From Candidatus Uabimicrobium amorphum (GTDB lineage: Bacteria; Planctomycetota; Uabimicrobiia; Uabimicrobiales; Uabimicrobiaceae), in the NCBI RefSeq assembly GCF_009002475.1, contig NZ_AP019860.1, positions 5,114,001 to 5,178,000 on the forward strand: 64,000 nt of DNA, given 5' to 3'. Positions within the stretch are counted from its first letter, which is position 1, and each line of letters opens with the position of its first letter. Made by a program: the position numbers and the translations under genes. Below are positions 24,817 through 34,194 of this stretch, piece by piece. The notes beneath the pieces are model-generated. The model saw only the letters and a list, made by a program, of their open reading frames with translations. It was not told the DNA's origin and searched no databases.

Positions 24817-27294
24817 CTAATCTTCTTCTAAACATATCGTCATTTTTTGTTTGCCGATGGTGATGGTTTCTCCTGCAACTAAAGGTCGAGGTTGTTTGTT
24901 GACAAAAAGTGACTTCAGAAAATTTTTCTTGGTAAAAGCACGCATAAAAATATGGTTTTGCTGTGCGAGAAATTCACCGGCAACTTCTGGTATATTTTCG
25001 CGAATGCGAATGGGCACTTCTACACCCGATCCAAAATTTGCGCGGTGGAAAATCACCACAAATTCTTCATGGTTGTGTGGGTTATTTACATATTGTAGAC
25101 GCATACATTCTAATTGTTTACTTTTATTATGCCATAAATTCACTTTGAGTTGCAACCGTCCTATCTTTAGTGTATCTCCATCCAACATACAATGCTTGAT
25201 ACCGTCCTCAATTTTTTTATCTTCGTTGACCACCGTAATGTTGTGTTTTTCTGTCTGCGCTAGTTTCTCTAACCATATCTTATTGTCCTCTAATGTTAGC
25301 TGACAATGTTTGCGGCTGATAAAGTTTGTCATTTCTTTGTTCGGATTTCCATGAGTATTTGTATGGTAAATTTGAATGTCACAGCTTGAGGATCTTCCAA
25401 TGATAACGGATTTTTTATGCACAAAATAAACATAACGGACGTTTTTGCTATCCTGTAATTGCAGGTAGCATACATTGAACTTTCGCGGTATAGGATATGG
25501 TTTGCGTGCACGAAGAATTTTTTTGGTAATCACCAACGCGAAAGCTAAAAATAATAATGTGATACTACCAATAATAATTGTCTTTGTGGAAAAAAGAGGA
25601 GGACGAATCTCAATCCACATGGTCGCTGTCGTGTGTTTGTGTAAAGACTTATGAGCAACATTTTTGATTTGCGCTGTTACCTTTATGGGCGTAATCGTTT
25701 TTTTTAATCCCGCAACGAAAAATAAATTGTTTCCATCATTGTTGATCTCTCCCCATTGTGGCTCACTAATGTGCCATGCTATTTCAAGCGGATGAAAAAC
25801 TTTCTCTTGCAAGCCCTTAATTTTCCAAGTGAGGCGTATTTTTTCTTTGTGATCAAGTGTAATTGTTTCATTACTTTGTAGTATTCGCTCGGGCCACTCT
25901 AGTATTTGAACCTGTGCGGATACAAATGAAATCACATTGAGGTGTGCGATCATTTGTGGCACACTTTTCGAATGCACTTTCACCAGAGTGTTACACGGTG
26001 AACTCTTGGCAATGACATGACCATTGCGGATTTCGACAACATTTGTGTCGTATTCCCACACTAACTCCGACTGTAAGGCGTCTACACCTAAAACTTGTTG
26101 TTCATTGTAAACAGTTTGCAATTCGAGTTTGGATTCTTGCTGTGGTGAAACCACTACGTATGGCGTTGCGAAAGTTATTTTTTTTAATTGTCTTATTTCC
26201 AAAGGAATGACGGCGGACTTGACGCGCTTTTGAGTTACCGAAGTGGTATAGCACGCTTGCAGGTCAATACGTCCAAACTTATTTGCTGCGAGTAAAAAAT
26301 CTCCTTTGACGCTACTACTTATCTCCCAATCGTCAGGTTTCCACGTTATATTGTCGCGGACGGTAATTTCATCTTCCCATGCATCAAAGCCATATACATA
26401 TAGAGCGATAGAACGCATTTTTTCGCCTATGTACACCGTGTGGTCGCGATGTGAAATATCTACTTCCAATTTTAACGGCGGATTGGGCGATATATTTTGT
26501 TTGGTAAACGCGACGTTGCGCATTTGCATGGATTTATCTATGGCCTCTTGGTCTAGCTCTTTGCTGCTTTTTAGCTCTTGCGGGCGATCTATGACTAGGC
26601 GTACTTTATTACCTGGTTGAACTTGCTCATTGTGCGCAGAAAAATATGCTTTGCATTGTTCTCTTTTAAGAGCAGAGGAAAGTACTTCCGCGAATCCTAG
26701 GCTTTTACCCGAAGCATCCATCACGTCGAGTTTGTCATTGGCACTGACAGAATGAAAAGAGCCGATATCCACGGTTATACTTTCGCTGTTCACGGCGAGA
26801 ATCGTTCCGTATAGTGGAACATCTAGGTAATTAGAAGCGACACGAGCGGCCTCTTGATATGCTTTTTTTAAAACAACAAGTCCTGTTTTTTCGCCGGGAT
26901 CATAAGCGATGGCGTGTACCCCTAAAAAGTCGCGTTTTAAAACAGTTTGTTGTTGCTCTACATCATATACAAATAAGGTTAGCACTACCTTTCCTAGTAG
27001 TGATTTACGTGGATGGCTGTTTTGGGCTTCTACATAGTAGTAGTTGTAAGATGCTACACGTGCGATACCAAAGTAACGCGCTTTGTCGTTATTTTTAACA
27101 TCAATATAAGGAATGTTGGCATTCAGTTGTTGCTGTAGTATTGGCACACCCTGTTTTTCAAGAAAACGGTTAAACGCTGGAAAATTCGTCGCCGCTTCCA
27201 CAGTTCGCAATAGTACCTTTGGCTTAGGAGTAGTTTGCGCATTTACTAGGATAATACTGAAACTCAAACTTAAAAAAAATACGATCCTTAGCAT
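24817..27294 (-). CDS. Exported/membrane FHA-domain protein, first gene of the kinase-FGE operon
   Basis: The start is set at the ATG at 27294 (GTGAGG 7 bases upstream), which exposes a signal peptide (MLRIVFFLSLSFSIILVNAQ); the longest frame begins 19 codons earlier at a TTG. The 825-residue protein has an N-terminal CsgG/FlgT-like region (about 25-230), beta-rich Ig-like stretches (about 240-560), a membrane helix (about 570-593), then a cytoplasmic FHA domain (about 610-715; IIGRSSSCD and SRKHCQL) and a second, diverged FHA-like module (about 730-825). The topology puts phosphothreonine readers inside and a sensor outside. The kinase gene follows after 9 bases. Confidence 0.87.
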   Translation of the reverse strand: MLRIVFFLSLSFSIILVNAQTTPKPKVLLRTVEAATNFPAFNRFLEKQGVPILQQQLNANIPYIDVKNNDKARYFGIARVASYNYYYVEAQNSHPRKSLLGKVVLTLFVYDVEQQQTVLKRDFLGVHAIAYDPGEKTGLVVLKKAYQEAARVASNYLDVPLYGTILAVNSESITVDIGSFHSVSANDKLDVMDASGKSLGFAEVLSSALKREQCKAYFSAHNEQVQPGNKVRLVIDRPQELKSSKELDQEAIDKSMQMRNVAFTKQNISPNPPLKLEVDISHRDHTVYIGEKMRSIALYVYGFDAWEDEITVRDNITWKPDDWEISSSVKGDFLLAANKFGRIDLQACYTTSVTQKRVKSAVIPLEIRQLKKITFATPYVVVSPQQESKLELQTVYNEQQVLGVDALQSELVWEYDTNVVEIRNGHVIAKSSPCNTLVKVHSKSVPQMIAHLNVISFVSAQVQILEWPERILQSNETITLDHKEKIRLTWKIKGLQEKVFHPLEIAWHISEPQWGEINNDGNNLFFVAGLKKTITPIKVTAQIKNVAHKSLHKHTTATMWIEIRPPLFSTKTIIIGSITLLFLAFALVITKKILRARKPYPIPRKFNVCYLQLQDSKNVRYVYFVHKKSVIIGRSSSCDIQIYHTNTHGNPNKEMTNFISRKHCQLTLEDNKIWLEKLAQTEKHNITVVNEDKKIEDGIKHCMLDGDTLKIGRLQLKVNLWHNKSKQLECMRLQYVNNPHNHEEFVVIFHRANFGSGVEVPIRIRENIPEVAGEFLAQQNHIFMRAFTKKNFLKSLFVNKQPRPLVAGETITIGKQKMTICLEED

Positions 27295-27455
27295 CCTATG
27301 CCTCACATTTAAACAGAATTTACATTGACGAAAACAAAAGTCATAGTACAATACATAAGGGCATTACAAGTGGATTTTTCCATGATACCCACCGTGTTTT
27401 TTCCTCTAAATAATTTGCCAAAACTGCTACATATTATATAGGAAAGTAAAAAGAT

Positions 27456-29444
27456 ATGCCATCGAAAAACATTGCAAATATAAGTGCGCAAAAACTAGAA
27501 CAAGCAAATAAACAATGGCAAAAAATTGCTAATGGCGAACACAACCCATTTAGTGGATTTAACCTAAAAGATGCAGGTAGCAAACTACCTACTGAAAATT
27601 TTATGGAAGAAATCAACTACATTGTAAAAAACGAGCTTAGTTCGTGTTTGTCCGACTTTGCATATGGAAGTAACCGTAGCAGTCAATGGATCTTTTTGGT
27701 TGGGGAAAAAGGTGCTGGAAAAACACAGTTACTCAATTGGTTACAGGTAGAAGCGACCAAATACGAAGCTCTATATCTCGGAACAAAACCTTTTCCTGGG
27801 CGCAAAGCGGTTGACTATTATTTGATGCGTCAAATATTTGACTCTCTAATATCATTTTCCTTCCCTCAAAAAAGAGTATGCGCTCTAAAAACGATATGTA
27901 CAAATGTTTTGCGTAATACTATGCTAGAACTTTTGCAAGACGATGGTTTTTCTTCCACAAAATTGTCGACAGATATTCCACAAGATGAGTTGCGTAAGAA
28001 AGCAAAAAGCAGTGGGGATTTTGCATATTTACTTGGAGAATTGCCGCAAGACACTCTGATCGTCGAAGCGGTGAAGAAGTCATCTCTGAACGTGGAAGAA
28101 CTCGATTGGTTTGAGAAGTTCTTGCGCATGGGACTCTCCGAAAATATTAGTGAAAGTGTCGTCAATGAAATTTTTAGCAACAATAATGATCTTGTTGCCA
28201 TAAAGAAGGCTCTTTTATACCTTATCTCTAAGGGAGATCGAACCATTTGTATTGGTTTAGATAAATTTGAAGAAACGTTTACCATTTTTCATAAAATTTA
28301 TCCGACAAATAAAATTCAAAGTCTCATCAAAGAGCTTTTTGTCGACATTAGCGAGCTTATTGAAAGCTCGAATAATTTGGTGTTGGTTTTTACCTGTCGC
28401 CAAGATCATTGGACGGGGAAACATGGTGTCATTAACATCGTTCCCAAAAAAATTATTGGAAAAATTCGCCACCTATTTACCCTGCGCAAACCATCGTTTA
28501 AAGAGGTGTGTATGCTCGCGACCAATACACTAAATCGCTTTTGGATGAAGCACCTCTTTACGCCGCCGCGGCATGAAGAACTTATGTTTCCATTTTTGCA
28601 ACGCGAAGTTCACGGGATTTGGGAGTACAGTTCCAGTATAGGCTATATTTTTAGCTACTTGGAGCAATTGTTTGCCAAATGTAAAAAACGCGCCTGTGAA
28701 GGGGAGACCGTAGAAGACGTTCTCCATCGCGCGCAAAAAGTAATTGAAACCAGCAAAAGACAGAAAGTAAAAATGCGTGAGACAATGCGCATTGGCCAGC
28801 AGAAAATTATACGTCAACAAAATACACTGCGCAAAATGAGCGCTAAGCTGGAAAGTTTGCAAAAACAAATAGATAAAGCCGATACACCTGATCCGGTATT
28901 GAAGACCATATATGCCAAATTAGAAAGTACGGTAAACGAGTTTGCTGAACACGCACAAAAATGGATTGACGATAATATCGAAATGCATGCGCAGTTCCAG
29001 GAACAAAGCTCGTTACTTGCAAAGCGCGAAGAGGAAATCAATCAAAAAGAACAACGCATTGCGCTGCAAAATAAACTACTTCTAGAACGCGAGCAAGATT
29101 TTAAAAAGCAAGAAAAAATTCTCAGTGTACATGGCATTAAGGTGGAAACCGACAAAAACAAAAAACAACGTGTTACCAAACGTATCGATACAATCATCAA
29201 AAATAAAGTGATTCACAGTGAAGATATCCGGCAGTTGATGGAAAAATGCGGTTATGTCATGAGCAAAGATAAAACCAAAAATGACATCAACCAACTCATC
29301 ATGCTCATTGATCACGAGGAAATTTTAACTTTGTTGGAAAGTATTTGTACTCTTTCACAACTGCGTGAACTATGTACCAAAAATAATCTATCGGCAAATG
29401 GAAATGCCAAAGATTTGATTCTGCGTTTACTAAAAGAAAGTTAA
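27456..29444 (+). CDS. P-loop ATPase with coiled coil and SAP-like C-terminus
   Basis: The 662-residue protein starts at an ATG with AGGAAAG about 9 bases upstream. An AAA/STAND-type ATPase region (about 30-390) shows Walker A GEKGAGKT at about residues 83-90 and a Walker B-like ICIGLDKFEE near 270, followed by VLVFTCRQDHW, a plausible sensor 1. A long coiled coil (about 425-555) follows. The last 40 residues (QLRELCTKNNLSANGNAKDL) look like a SAP motif, a helix-extended-loop-helix DNA-binding unit. No helicase or nuclease motif is seen. It is divergent from the FHA-kinase operon. A DNA-tethered switch or defence ATPase is possible but not shown. Confidence 0.85.
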   Translation: MPSKNIANISAQKLEQANKQWQKIANGEHNPFSGFNLKDAGSKLPTENFMEEINYIVKNELSSCLSDFAYGSNRSSQWIFLVGEKGAGKTQLLNWLQVEATKYEALYLGTKPFPGRKAVDYYLMRQIFDSLISFSFPQKRVCALKTICTNVLRNTMLELLQDDGFSSTKLSTDIPQDELRKKAKSSGDFAYLLGELPQDTLIVEAVKKSSLNVEELDWFEKFLRMGLSENISESVVNEIFSNNNDLVAIKKALLYLISKGDRTICIGLDKFEETFTIFHKIYPTNKIQSLIKELFVDISELIESSNNLVLVFTCRQDHWTGKHGVINIVPKKIIGKIRHLFTLRKPSFKEVCMLATNTLNRFWMKHLFTPPRHEELMFPFLQREVHGIWEYSSSIGYIFSYLEQLFAKCKKRACEGETVEDVLHRAQKVIETSKRQKVKMRETMRIGQQKIIRQQNTLRKMSAKLESLQKQIDKADTPDPVLKTIYAKLESTVNEFAEHAQKWIDDNIEMHAQFQEQSSLLAKREEEINQKEQRIALQNKLLLEREQDFKKQEKILSVHGIKVETDKNKKQRVTKRIDTIIKNKVIHSEDIRQLMEKCGYVMSKDKTKNDINQLIMLIDHEEILTLLESICTLSQLRELCTKNNLSANGNAKDLILRLLKES

Positions 29445-29565
29445 GTTTTTTAACGATGCCACGTGCAAAATTTTTTGTAAATCTACCTTTCGTGCTGTAT
29501 TTGTATCCTACAGTATCTCTGTTACTGATGAAGTCGCAAGTACACACGATATTAGGGGATTAGAT

Positions 29566-29684
29566 AAGAGTATCGTTTTCATATTGGTGCCTTCACCATC
29601 GCCTTGTAGATTTCAGCTTCGCTGAAAACAACAAGTCTCATGCCTCTCCACAGGCGTAATGCATCTTAATTTGTTTTTATTGTT
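29566..29684. repeat. Dispersed three-hairpin repeat element, copy 2
   Basis: This is the second copy of the element at 3432-3556. The first hairpin keeps TGGTG/CACCA and the second keeps TTTCAGC/GCTGAAA with only the loop changed (TAC to TTC). The third hairpin is shortened to GCCTCTCCACAGGC. It lies downstream of the ATPase gene and reaches to within 14 bases of the convergent AraC gene. Confidence 0.75.
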
Positions 29685-29697
29685 CTCTTTGATGCTA

Positions 29698-30471
29698 TCA
29701 CAGAAACAAAGATGAATTGCGATAGTCTTTTGGGGTTTTTCCTACCAGCTTGTGAAATGCCTTATAAAATGAGCTGAGCGAATTATATCCTGCATTTAAC
29801 GAAACCTCTAGCACTGAATCTTCGGTAGTTACGAGATCAATTGTTGCCGCAAAAATACGACGCATGCATATATACTCACTAATATTGATATGCAGTTCGC
29901 GTTTGCAAATGCGTTCTAAATTGCGTTTAGACGTTGTTGCGACAGTTGCCAAATCATCTAGAAGTATGACCTCGTGATAATTTTCATCGATGTAATTGAG
30001 GGCTTTTGCAAGACGCGAATCATTGCTTTTGGGAAGCGAAATCGGCAATAGTTGTTTTTTGTGCTCCAAAAAAATGTGCAACAGTAATTTTAGCGCCGTT
30101 TTGCCAGTGACGCTCTCCACCGAAGAATCCCGGGAAATTTCTCGCAATAGTTGGTGAAATAAACGCGACGTTTGAAATACAATGACCTGTTGTGGAAGTT
30201 GATTTGTATTATATCCGCTTAATTGACAAAACGTTTCATCGCAAAAATACACCGTATCAAATTGCGTATTAATTCCCTGGGCTTGGTGAAATAACCCCTT
30301 TGGCACAAAAGCCGCGTTTTCCCCACACAACATATTTTGCCGGTAGTCATCGGCAAAAAGGAGTACTCCTTTGCGTACCGTCAATATCTGATGTGTGCTG
30401 TGTTTGTGGCGCTGGCTGTGCGCGTCGTCCATAACCCCACGATAACTTTTTATTTCCATAAGTTTGTCCAT
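29698..30471 (-). CDS. AraC-family transcriptional regulator
   Basis: A 257-residue regulator with an N-terminal cupin-like sensing domain (about 1-140; HSQRHKHSTHQILTVRKG and FVPKGLFHQA) and a C-terminal double helix-turn-helix (about 155-255): LDDLATVATTSKRNLERICK is the first and VSLNAGYNSLSSFYKAFHK the second, ending PKDYR, the AraC signature. It probably binds a small ligand and controls the divergent metallo-beta-lactamase-fold gene and/or itself, from the 140-base gap between them. The ATG at 30471 lacks a clear Shine-Dalgarno; the Met at residue 5 is an alternative. Confidence 0.92.
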   Translation of the reverse strand: MDKLMEIKSYRGVMDDAHSQRHKHSTHQILTVRKGVLLFADDYRQNMLCGENAAFVPKGLFHQAQGINTQFDTVYFCDETFCQLSGYNTNQLPQQVIVFQTSRLFHQLLREISRDSSVESVTGKTALKLLLHIFLEHKKQLLPISLPKSNDSRLAKALNYIDENYHEVILLDDLATVATTSKRNLERICKRELHINISEYICMRRIFAATIDLVTTEDSVLEVSLNAGYNSLSSFYKAFHKLVGKTPKDYRNSSLFL

Positions 30472-30611
30472 CGCATACTAGCAAATTCCTATACAATGTG
30501 ATTATTTGTCGTTTTGAAGCAATAAATTGTCTTTTGTGCTGAAGAATGCCAAAAGAATATACGTTAGAATAGGAGCATAATCAATGGAAATCAACTTTAA
30601 AGGAATAAAAA

Positions 30612-31541
30612 ATGAAATGGTTAATAACAACACTTGTCATTTTCAGCAGCGTTTTGTATAGCGAAACAAGTATTTATGTTTTCGAAAGTGATGCTAGCGG
30701 CTTTAATACCAAAAGTTTTTTTTATGACAATGGCGAAGAAGTCATCGCTTTCGGTGGTCAGTTTACACCGCAAATTGCGCAGCAGGCGATTGATTTTTTG
30801 CGCACAAAAACCACAAATCCGATTTCGTATTTGGTGATCACCCATCCCAATCCCGACAAATTCAATGGCGCAACTGTATTTCAGGCAGAGGGTGTACAAG
30901 TGATTTGCTCACAAAGTACCGCCATGGCAATACCTGAAGTGCATGGCTATAAGAAATACTACTTTGTGCACATTGCCAAAATGTTCACCGAGGAAACATA
31001 TCCGCAAATGCCGACTGTCGATATTGTTTTTGAGAAAACGTTAGAGATATATTTAGCGAACGGGGAAAAGCTAGTTTTAGAAGAGCGCGACAAACCAGGA
31101 GTAAGTTCTACACAAACATTGGGGTGCTTTCCAAAAACAAAGGCGCTATTTGTAGGAGATTTAGTCCATCATAAAGCCCACGCATGGCTAGAAGGTGGCA
31201 TTGTCCATCAACAAGCGCAGGCAACGATCTCTTTGTGGATCGAACACCTACACTACATTGCGCAAAGTTACGCAGACTACACTGTATACGGTGGACGCGG
31301 TGAAGCGGTAAACGCTGTAGCTGCCGCTAAACAGCAAATACGTTATCTGCAAACCGCACAACAAATTACTCGTGACTACATTGTGAGTTTGGGGAACAGT
31401 AAGGGGGAATTACAAGGAGAGAAAGCCGGTGTGCACCACAAGAAAATAGAAGAGTTGCTGGTGAAATCTTTTCCCAACTACAAAATAAATTACATGGTGC
31501 GTTTTGGGATTTATGGTTTGATTAATGCTTTGCTGAAATGA
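30612..31541 (+). CDS. Exported metallo-beta-lactamase-fold protein with altered metal ligands
   Basis: The 309-residue product has a signal peptide (about 1-17) and a metallo-hydrolase fold: a loop YLVITHPNPDKFNG where canonical enzymes have THxHxDH, and later ALFVGDLVHHKAHAW, which keeps the GD motif. Two of the four ligands of the first motif are replaced (His to Asn, His to Lys), so zinc hydrolysis may be lost or changed. AAAGGAA precedes the ATG. It lies divergent to the AraC gene. It resembles MBL proteins with quinoprotein-relay-like roles in the exported position, but this cannot be settled here. Confidence 0.83.
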   Translation: MKWLITTLVIFSSVLYSETSIYVFESDASGFNTKSFFYDNGEEVIAFGGQFTPQIAQQAIDFLRTKTTNPISYLVITHPNPDKFNGATVFQAEGVQVICSQSTAMAIPEVHGYKKYYFVHIAKMFTEETYPQMPTVDIVFEKTLEIYLANGEKLVLEERDKPGVSSTQTLGCFPKTKALFVGDLVHHKAHAWLEGGIVHQQAQATISLWIEHLHYIAQSYADYTVYGGRGEAVNAVAAAKQQIRYLQTAQQITRDYIVSLGNSKGELQGEKAGVHHKKIEELLVKSFPNYKINYMVRFGIYGLINALLK

Positions 31542-31584
31542 GATGCAACCGCACAACATAAATCAATCTTTAACAAAGTGCGTT

Positions 31585-31610
31585 GTAGGGGCGGACCTTG
31601 TGTCCGCCCG
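31585..31610. repeat. GGGCGGAC hairpin repeat, copy 1
   Basis: GGGCGGAC and GTCCGCCC form a perfect 8-bp stem with loop CTTGT, preceded by TGTAGG. The same unit occurs at 43062-43087 and, inverted, at 58377-58402. It sits downstream of the metallo-hydrolase gene, with no T run on the plus side. Confidence 0.65.
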
Positions 31611-31648
31611 ATAGTGTAAATGAAGACAGACGTTCGTTCTACGATAGT

Positions 31649-32836
31649 CTATTTGTTTTTGATATACCACACAAGTTTTTCCGCGACAATTTCCGCTATT
31701 TTTTTGCATCCTAGTGGTGTGGGATGCACATGGTCGAAAAAATAATCAGGTTGTCCAGATAACGATGTCAGGTCGATTACCGATTTGGCGGCAAATTCTT
31801 TATCAATGGTGTTGTATATGGCTTCAAAAGCTCGTATGTGTGCGTCGTAATTAAATCCATGGTATTCACAGCGGCATTTGGTGCGATGTTGTGGGAGAGT
31901 ATTTGTGGAGATCAATGTCGCTTGTTTGGCGACGAAAAGTTTTGCGTCGATTACCGAGCATGTTTCGCGTATTAATTTAAAATTTGTCTGTAAAATAGAT
32001 AAGCCTTTGTGGTTGAAGTCGGTTTGCAATTCTTGTTCTGCCACCTGTCCGATTTCGCCGTTGATGAGCGTGGAAAATTGAAAACGTATTCTGATGAGCA
32101 ATTGCGAGTATTTGACGAAATGATCTACCCAATGCGGCTCATATAGTTTGACGACTTTGTGGATATCTTGAAATTTCCACGAACTATTTTTTAAAACACG
32201 CCACTGGTGAATATTTTCCGCTTGTGCGAAGTACTGCATTTCATTCCACGCGTGATTCATCACTACGATATCTGGAGAGAAGTGCCGTAAACGACTCCAT
32301 AGACGCCCGTAAGATTCAAATGTTGAATATCCGGCGCAGGAGCCATTGATAAAATCGATTTTTTTTGTCGGTAGACGTTTACGTAGAAGATCTATTGTTT
32401 GCCATGGCCAAGTGTCGGTATCTTGAAGATTATGTCCTGTTCCCGCAGTGGAAGAGCCTCCGAGGAATAAAATACGTATTGTTCCTTGTGGTTTTTTTGC
32501 GCTGATGGGTGGTGTAGAGAAAAAACCGTGGTCGTTTACTGTTTTGTTGGTGAGTTTGCCAAATGTGTATCTTTGTCCTGGCTGCGGTGAAAAAGCGCAA
32601 AAGGCGTCGATAAATGCCCACTGTTTATTTGGATTACTAACTCCAGGTTTTTTTCCGGTGAATTGATCTAAGTCAACGTAGTCTTTTGCAATACGTAAGT
32701 AAATTTCTAGTATCAAAAAAACAACACTGCAAAGTACCAAAGTGGCAACACTAGCGAAAATTATTTTTTTGCGAGGAGAAATTTTCATCGATTTCATTAC
32801 TTCGAAATAGTTTATCTGTGAATTTGGTAAACGCAT
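31649..32836 (-). CDS. Membrane-anchored SGNH/GDSL hydrolase
   Basis: A 395-residue protein with one N-terminal membrane helix (about 26-48) and an SGNH-hydrolase domain: nucleophile block ILFLGGSSTAG, NGSCAGYS, NHAWNE, and the final DHVHPTPLG carrying the Asp-x-x-His pair. Family members are esterases or acyltransferases acting on envelope glycans or lipids. The longest frame overlaps the methyltransferase gene by 25 bases; ATG codons at 32797 and 32788 are alternatives that avoid the overlap and still precede the membrane helix. It is the last gene of a four-gene operon. Confidence 0.85.
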   Translation of the reverse strand: MRLPNSQINYFEVMKSMKISPRKKIIFASVATLVLCSVVFLILEIYLRIAKDYVDLDQFTGKKPGVSNPNKQWAFIDAFCAFSPQPGQRYTFGKLTNKTVNDHGFFSTPPISAKKPQGTIRILFLGGSSTAGTGHNLQDTDTWPWQTIDLLRKRLPTKKIDFINGSCAGYSTFESYGRLWSRLRHFSPDIVVMNHAWNEMQYFAQAENIHQWRVLKNSSWKFQDIHKVVKLYEPHWVDHFVKYSQLLIRIRFQFSTLINGEIGQVAEQELQTDFNHKGLSILQTNFKLIRETCSVIDAKLFVAKQATLISTNTLPQHRTKCRCEYHGFNYDAHIRAFEAIYNTIDKEFAAKSVIDLTSLSGQPDYFFDHVHPTPLGCKKIAEIVAEKLVWYIKNK

Positions 32837-33456
32837 TCTTTCATAAAAGACAAGCGTTTTTGAAACATTGGCAACAACTGTAGAACGTCTCTTTCGTCTA
32901 GTTTGTCAATAGTTTCGTGATCATGATATAAGTCTTTTACCATATCGTGTGTAATGGAAAATGGAGGACCAGACATTTGTTGTTGGTCGTATTCATAAGT
33001 GATGAGTAATATACGCATGCAGTTTGGGGTGATTTTTTTTAAGTACTCCACATATTTTTTGCGTATATCTATTGGTAAGGCTACCAATGCCGCACGATCA
33101 AAAACTATTTCTACTTCTGAAAGAATGGGTAAATCAAAAAAATTATTACAATAGAGTTGGTAATGTTCATTGTGGAAGAGATGTAAATTTTCTTTACGTT
33201 CTACGGTATGTTCAATTTCATTTTCGCCGAAAAAGTCGCGAATAGCAGTTTCATTGAATTCGACACCTATCACACGATGTTGTTGTTCGCGAAGCCATAC
33301 CATATCTTTGGTTTTGCCACACAGCGGCACAAATACGTTGCGGTGGTTATTTTCCCAATATTTTTCTAAAAAAGCAGATACTTCGCTTTGGTGAAATCCA
33401 ATGCGGTTGTCGCGCCACATTTCATGCCAGTGATTGTCGGAAGGGTGTTGTGTCAT
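32812..33456 (-). CDS. tpm: Thiopurine S-methyltransferase family protein
   Basis: A 214-residue SAM-dependent methyltransferase of the TPMT family. Characteristic are HWHEMWRDNRIGFHQSEV at the N-terminus, FVPLCGKTKDMVWL, GVEFNETAI, then IVFDRAALVAL and a long GPPFSI segment. Bacterial members methylate thiopurines and selenium or tellurium compounds; the natural substrate here is unknown. The start at 33456 is an ATG with a weak AAGATAA upstream. The gene follows a membrane protein gene by 9 bases. Its stop lies inside the beginning of the SGNH gene. Confidence 0.9.
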   Translation of the reverse strand: MTQHPSDNHWHEMWRDNRIGFHQSEVSAFLEKYWENNHRNVFVPLCGKTKDMVWLREQQHRVIGVEFNETAIRDFFGENEIEHTVERKENLHLFHNEHYQLYCNNFFDLPILSEVEIVFDRAALVALPIDIRKKYVEYLKKITPNCMRILLITYEYDQQQMSGPPFSITHDMVKDLYHDHETIDKLDERDVLQLLPMFQKRLSFMKECVYQIHR

Positions 33457-33465
33457 CGTTTTATC

Positions 33466-34194
33466 TTATGAAAGAGAATAAGTAAGGCCGCCAAAAACGG
33501 CAAGAGCAACAAATACAGCACCTATCGTTGTATAGTAGCGTTTGCGTTGCATGATACCAAGAGCACTTTGTATATTGACATAGAGCATAATAAAAGCCGT
33601 CATAAAAGCAGTCATTACAATTCCTAACCCCAGTGAATATAAAATGCCTGGAAGATTTTCTGACTGTGATTTTGTGGCCATTTTAAATAGAACATAGCTA
33701 ATGAACATTCCAATGAGTAGTGGCAACAACAGTGTACCTGTGACAATTGTTGCATCACGCCACGTAGCTTTGCCAAAACGCATGCATACTAGCGAAAGGA
33801 AAGCCACAAGGGCAAGAATTGTCGCGCTATTGACAATGAGGCCTCTTTGGAAACCGGACATCTTTTCTTTGGGTTGCTCTTCGCTACTAAAAAGACCGGA
33901 AACACCATCCCACCACGAAGACTGCTCGGCAGTGGTATTGTTTTGTAGATATTGATCTAGGGCTTGCCCACCGTTTTGCCATACATCCATCATCTGTTGC
34001 AAGTCGGTGATACTTTTGAAGGCTTCTTGTAAACCTGTGGAAGCAAAAACAATCCACGCACCGATTACGATAAGAGCCGGGAGTAGTAAATTGTTTTTTG
34101 ATGAATATTTTACATTGTCATCTATGGAGTTGAGAGCAAATTGTGCGAAGGAGGCACTGTTTTTTTTGACATTTTTGTTCACTGTTTTTTTCAT
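33466..34194 (-). CDS. Polytopic membrane protein, unknown function
   Basis: The start is set at the ATG at 34194, which overlaps the preceding stop as TAATG and has GAGGTGG upstream, giving 242 residues (the longest frame adds 35 residues that lie in the upstream gene). After a Lys-rich N-terminus there are five hydrophobic segments (about 39-58, 120-142, 148-172, 180-210 and 218-238). A 50-residue soluble loop lies between the first two. No family is recognised. The tight operon suggests shared function with the phosphoesterase. Confidence 0.85.
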   Translation of the reverse strand: MKKTVNKNVKKNSASFAQFALNSIDDNVKYSSKNNLLLPALIVIGAWIVFASTGLQEAFKSITDLQQMMDVWQNGGQALDQYLQNNTTAEQSSWWDGVSGLFSSEEQPKEKMSGFQRGLIVNSATILALVAFLSLVCMRFGKATWRDATIVTGTLLLPLLIGMFISYVLFKMATKSQSENLPGILYSLGLGIVMTAFMTAFIMLYVNIQSALGIMQRKRYYTTIGAVFVALAVFGGLTYSLS

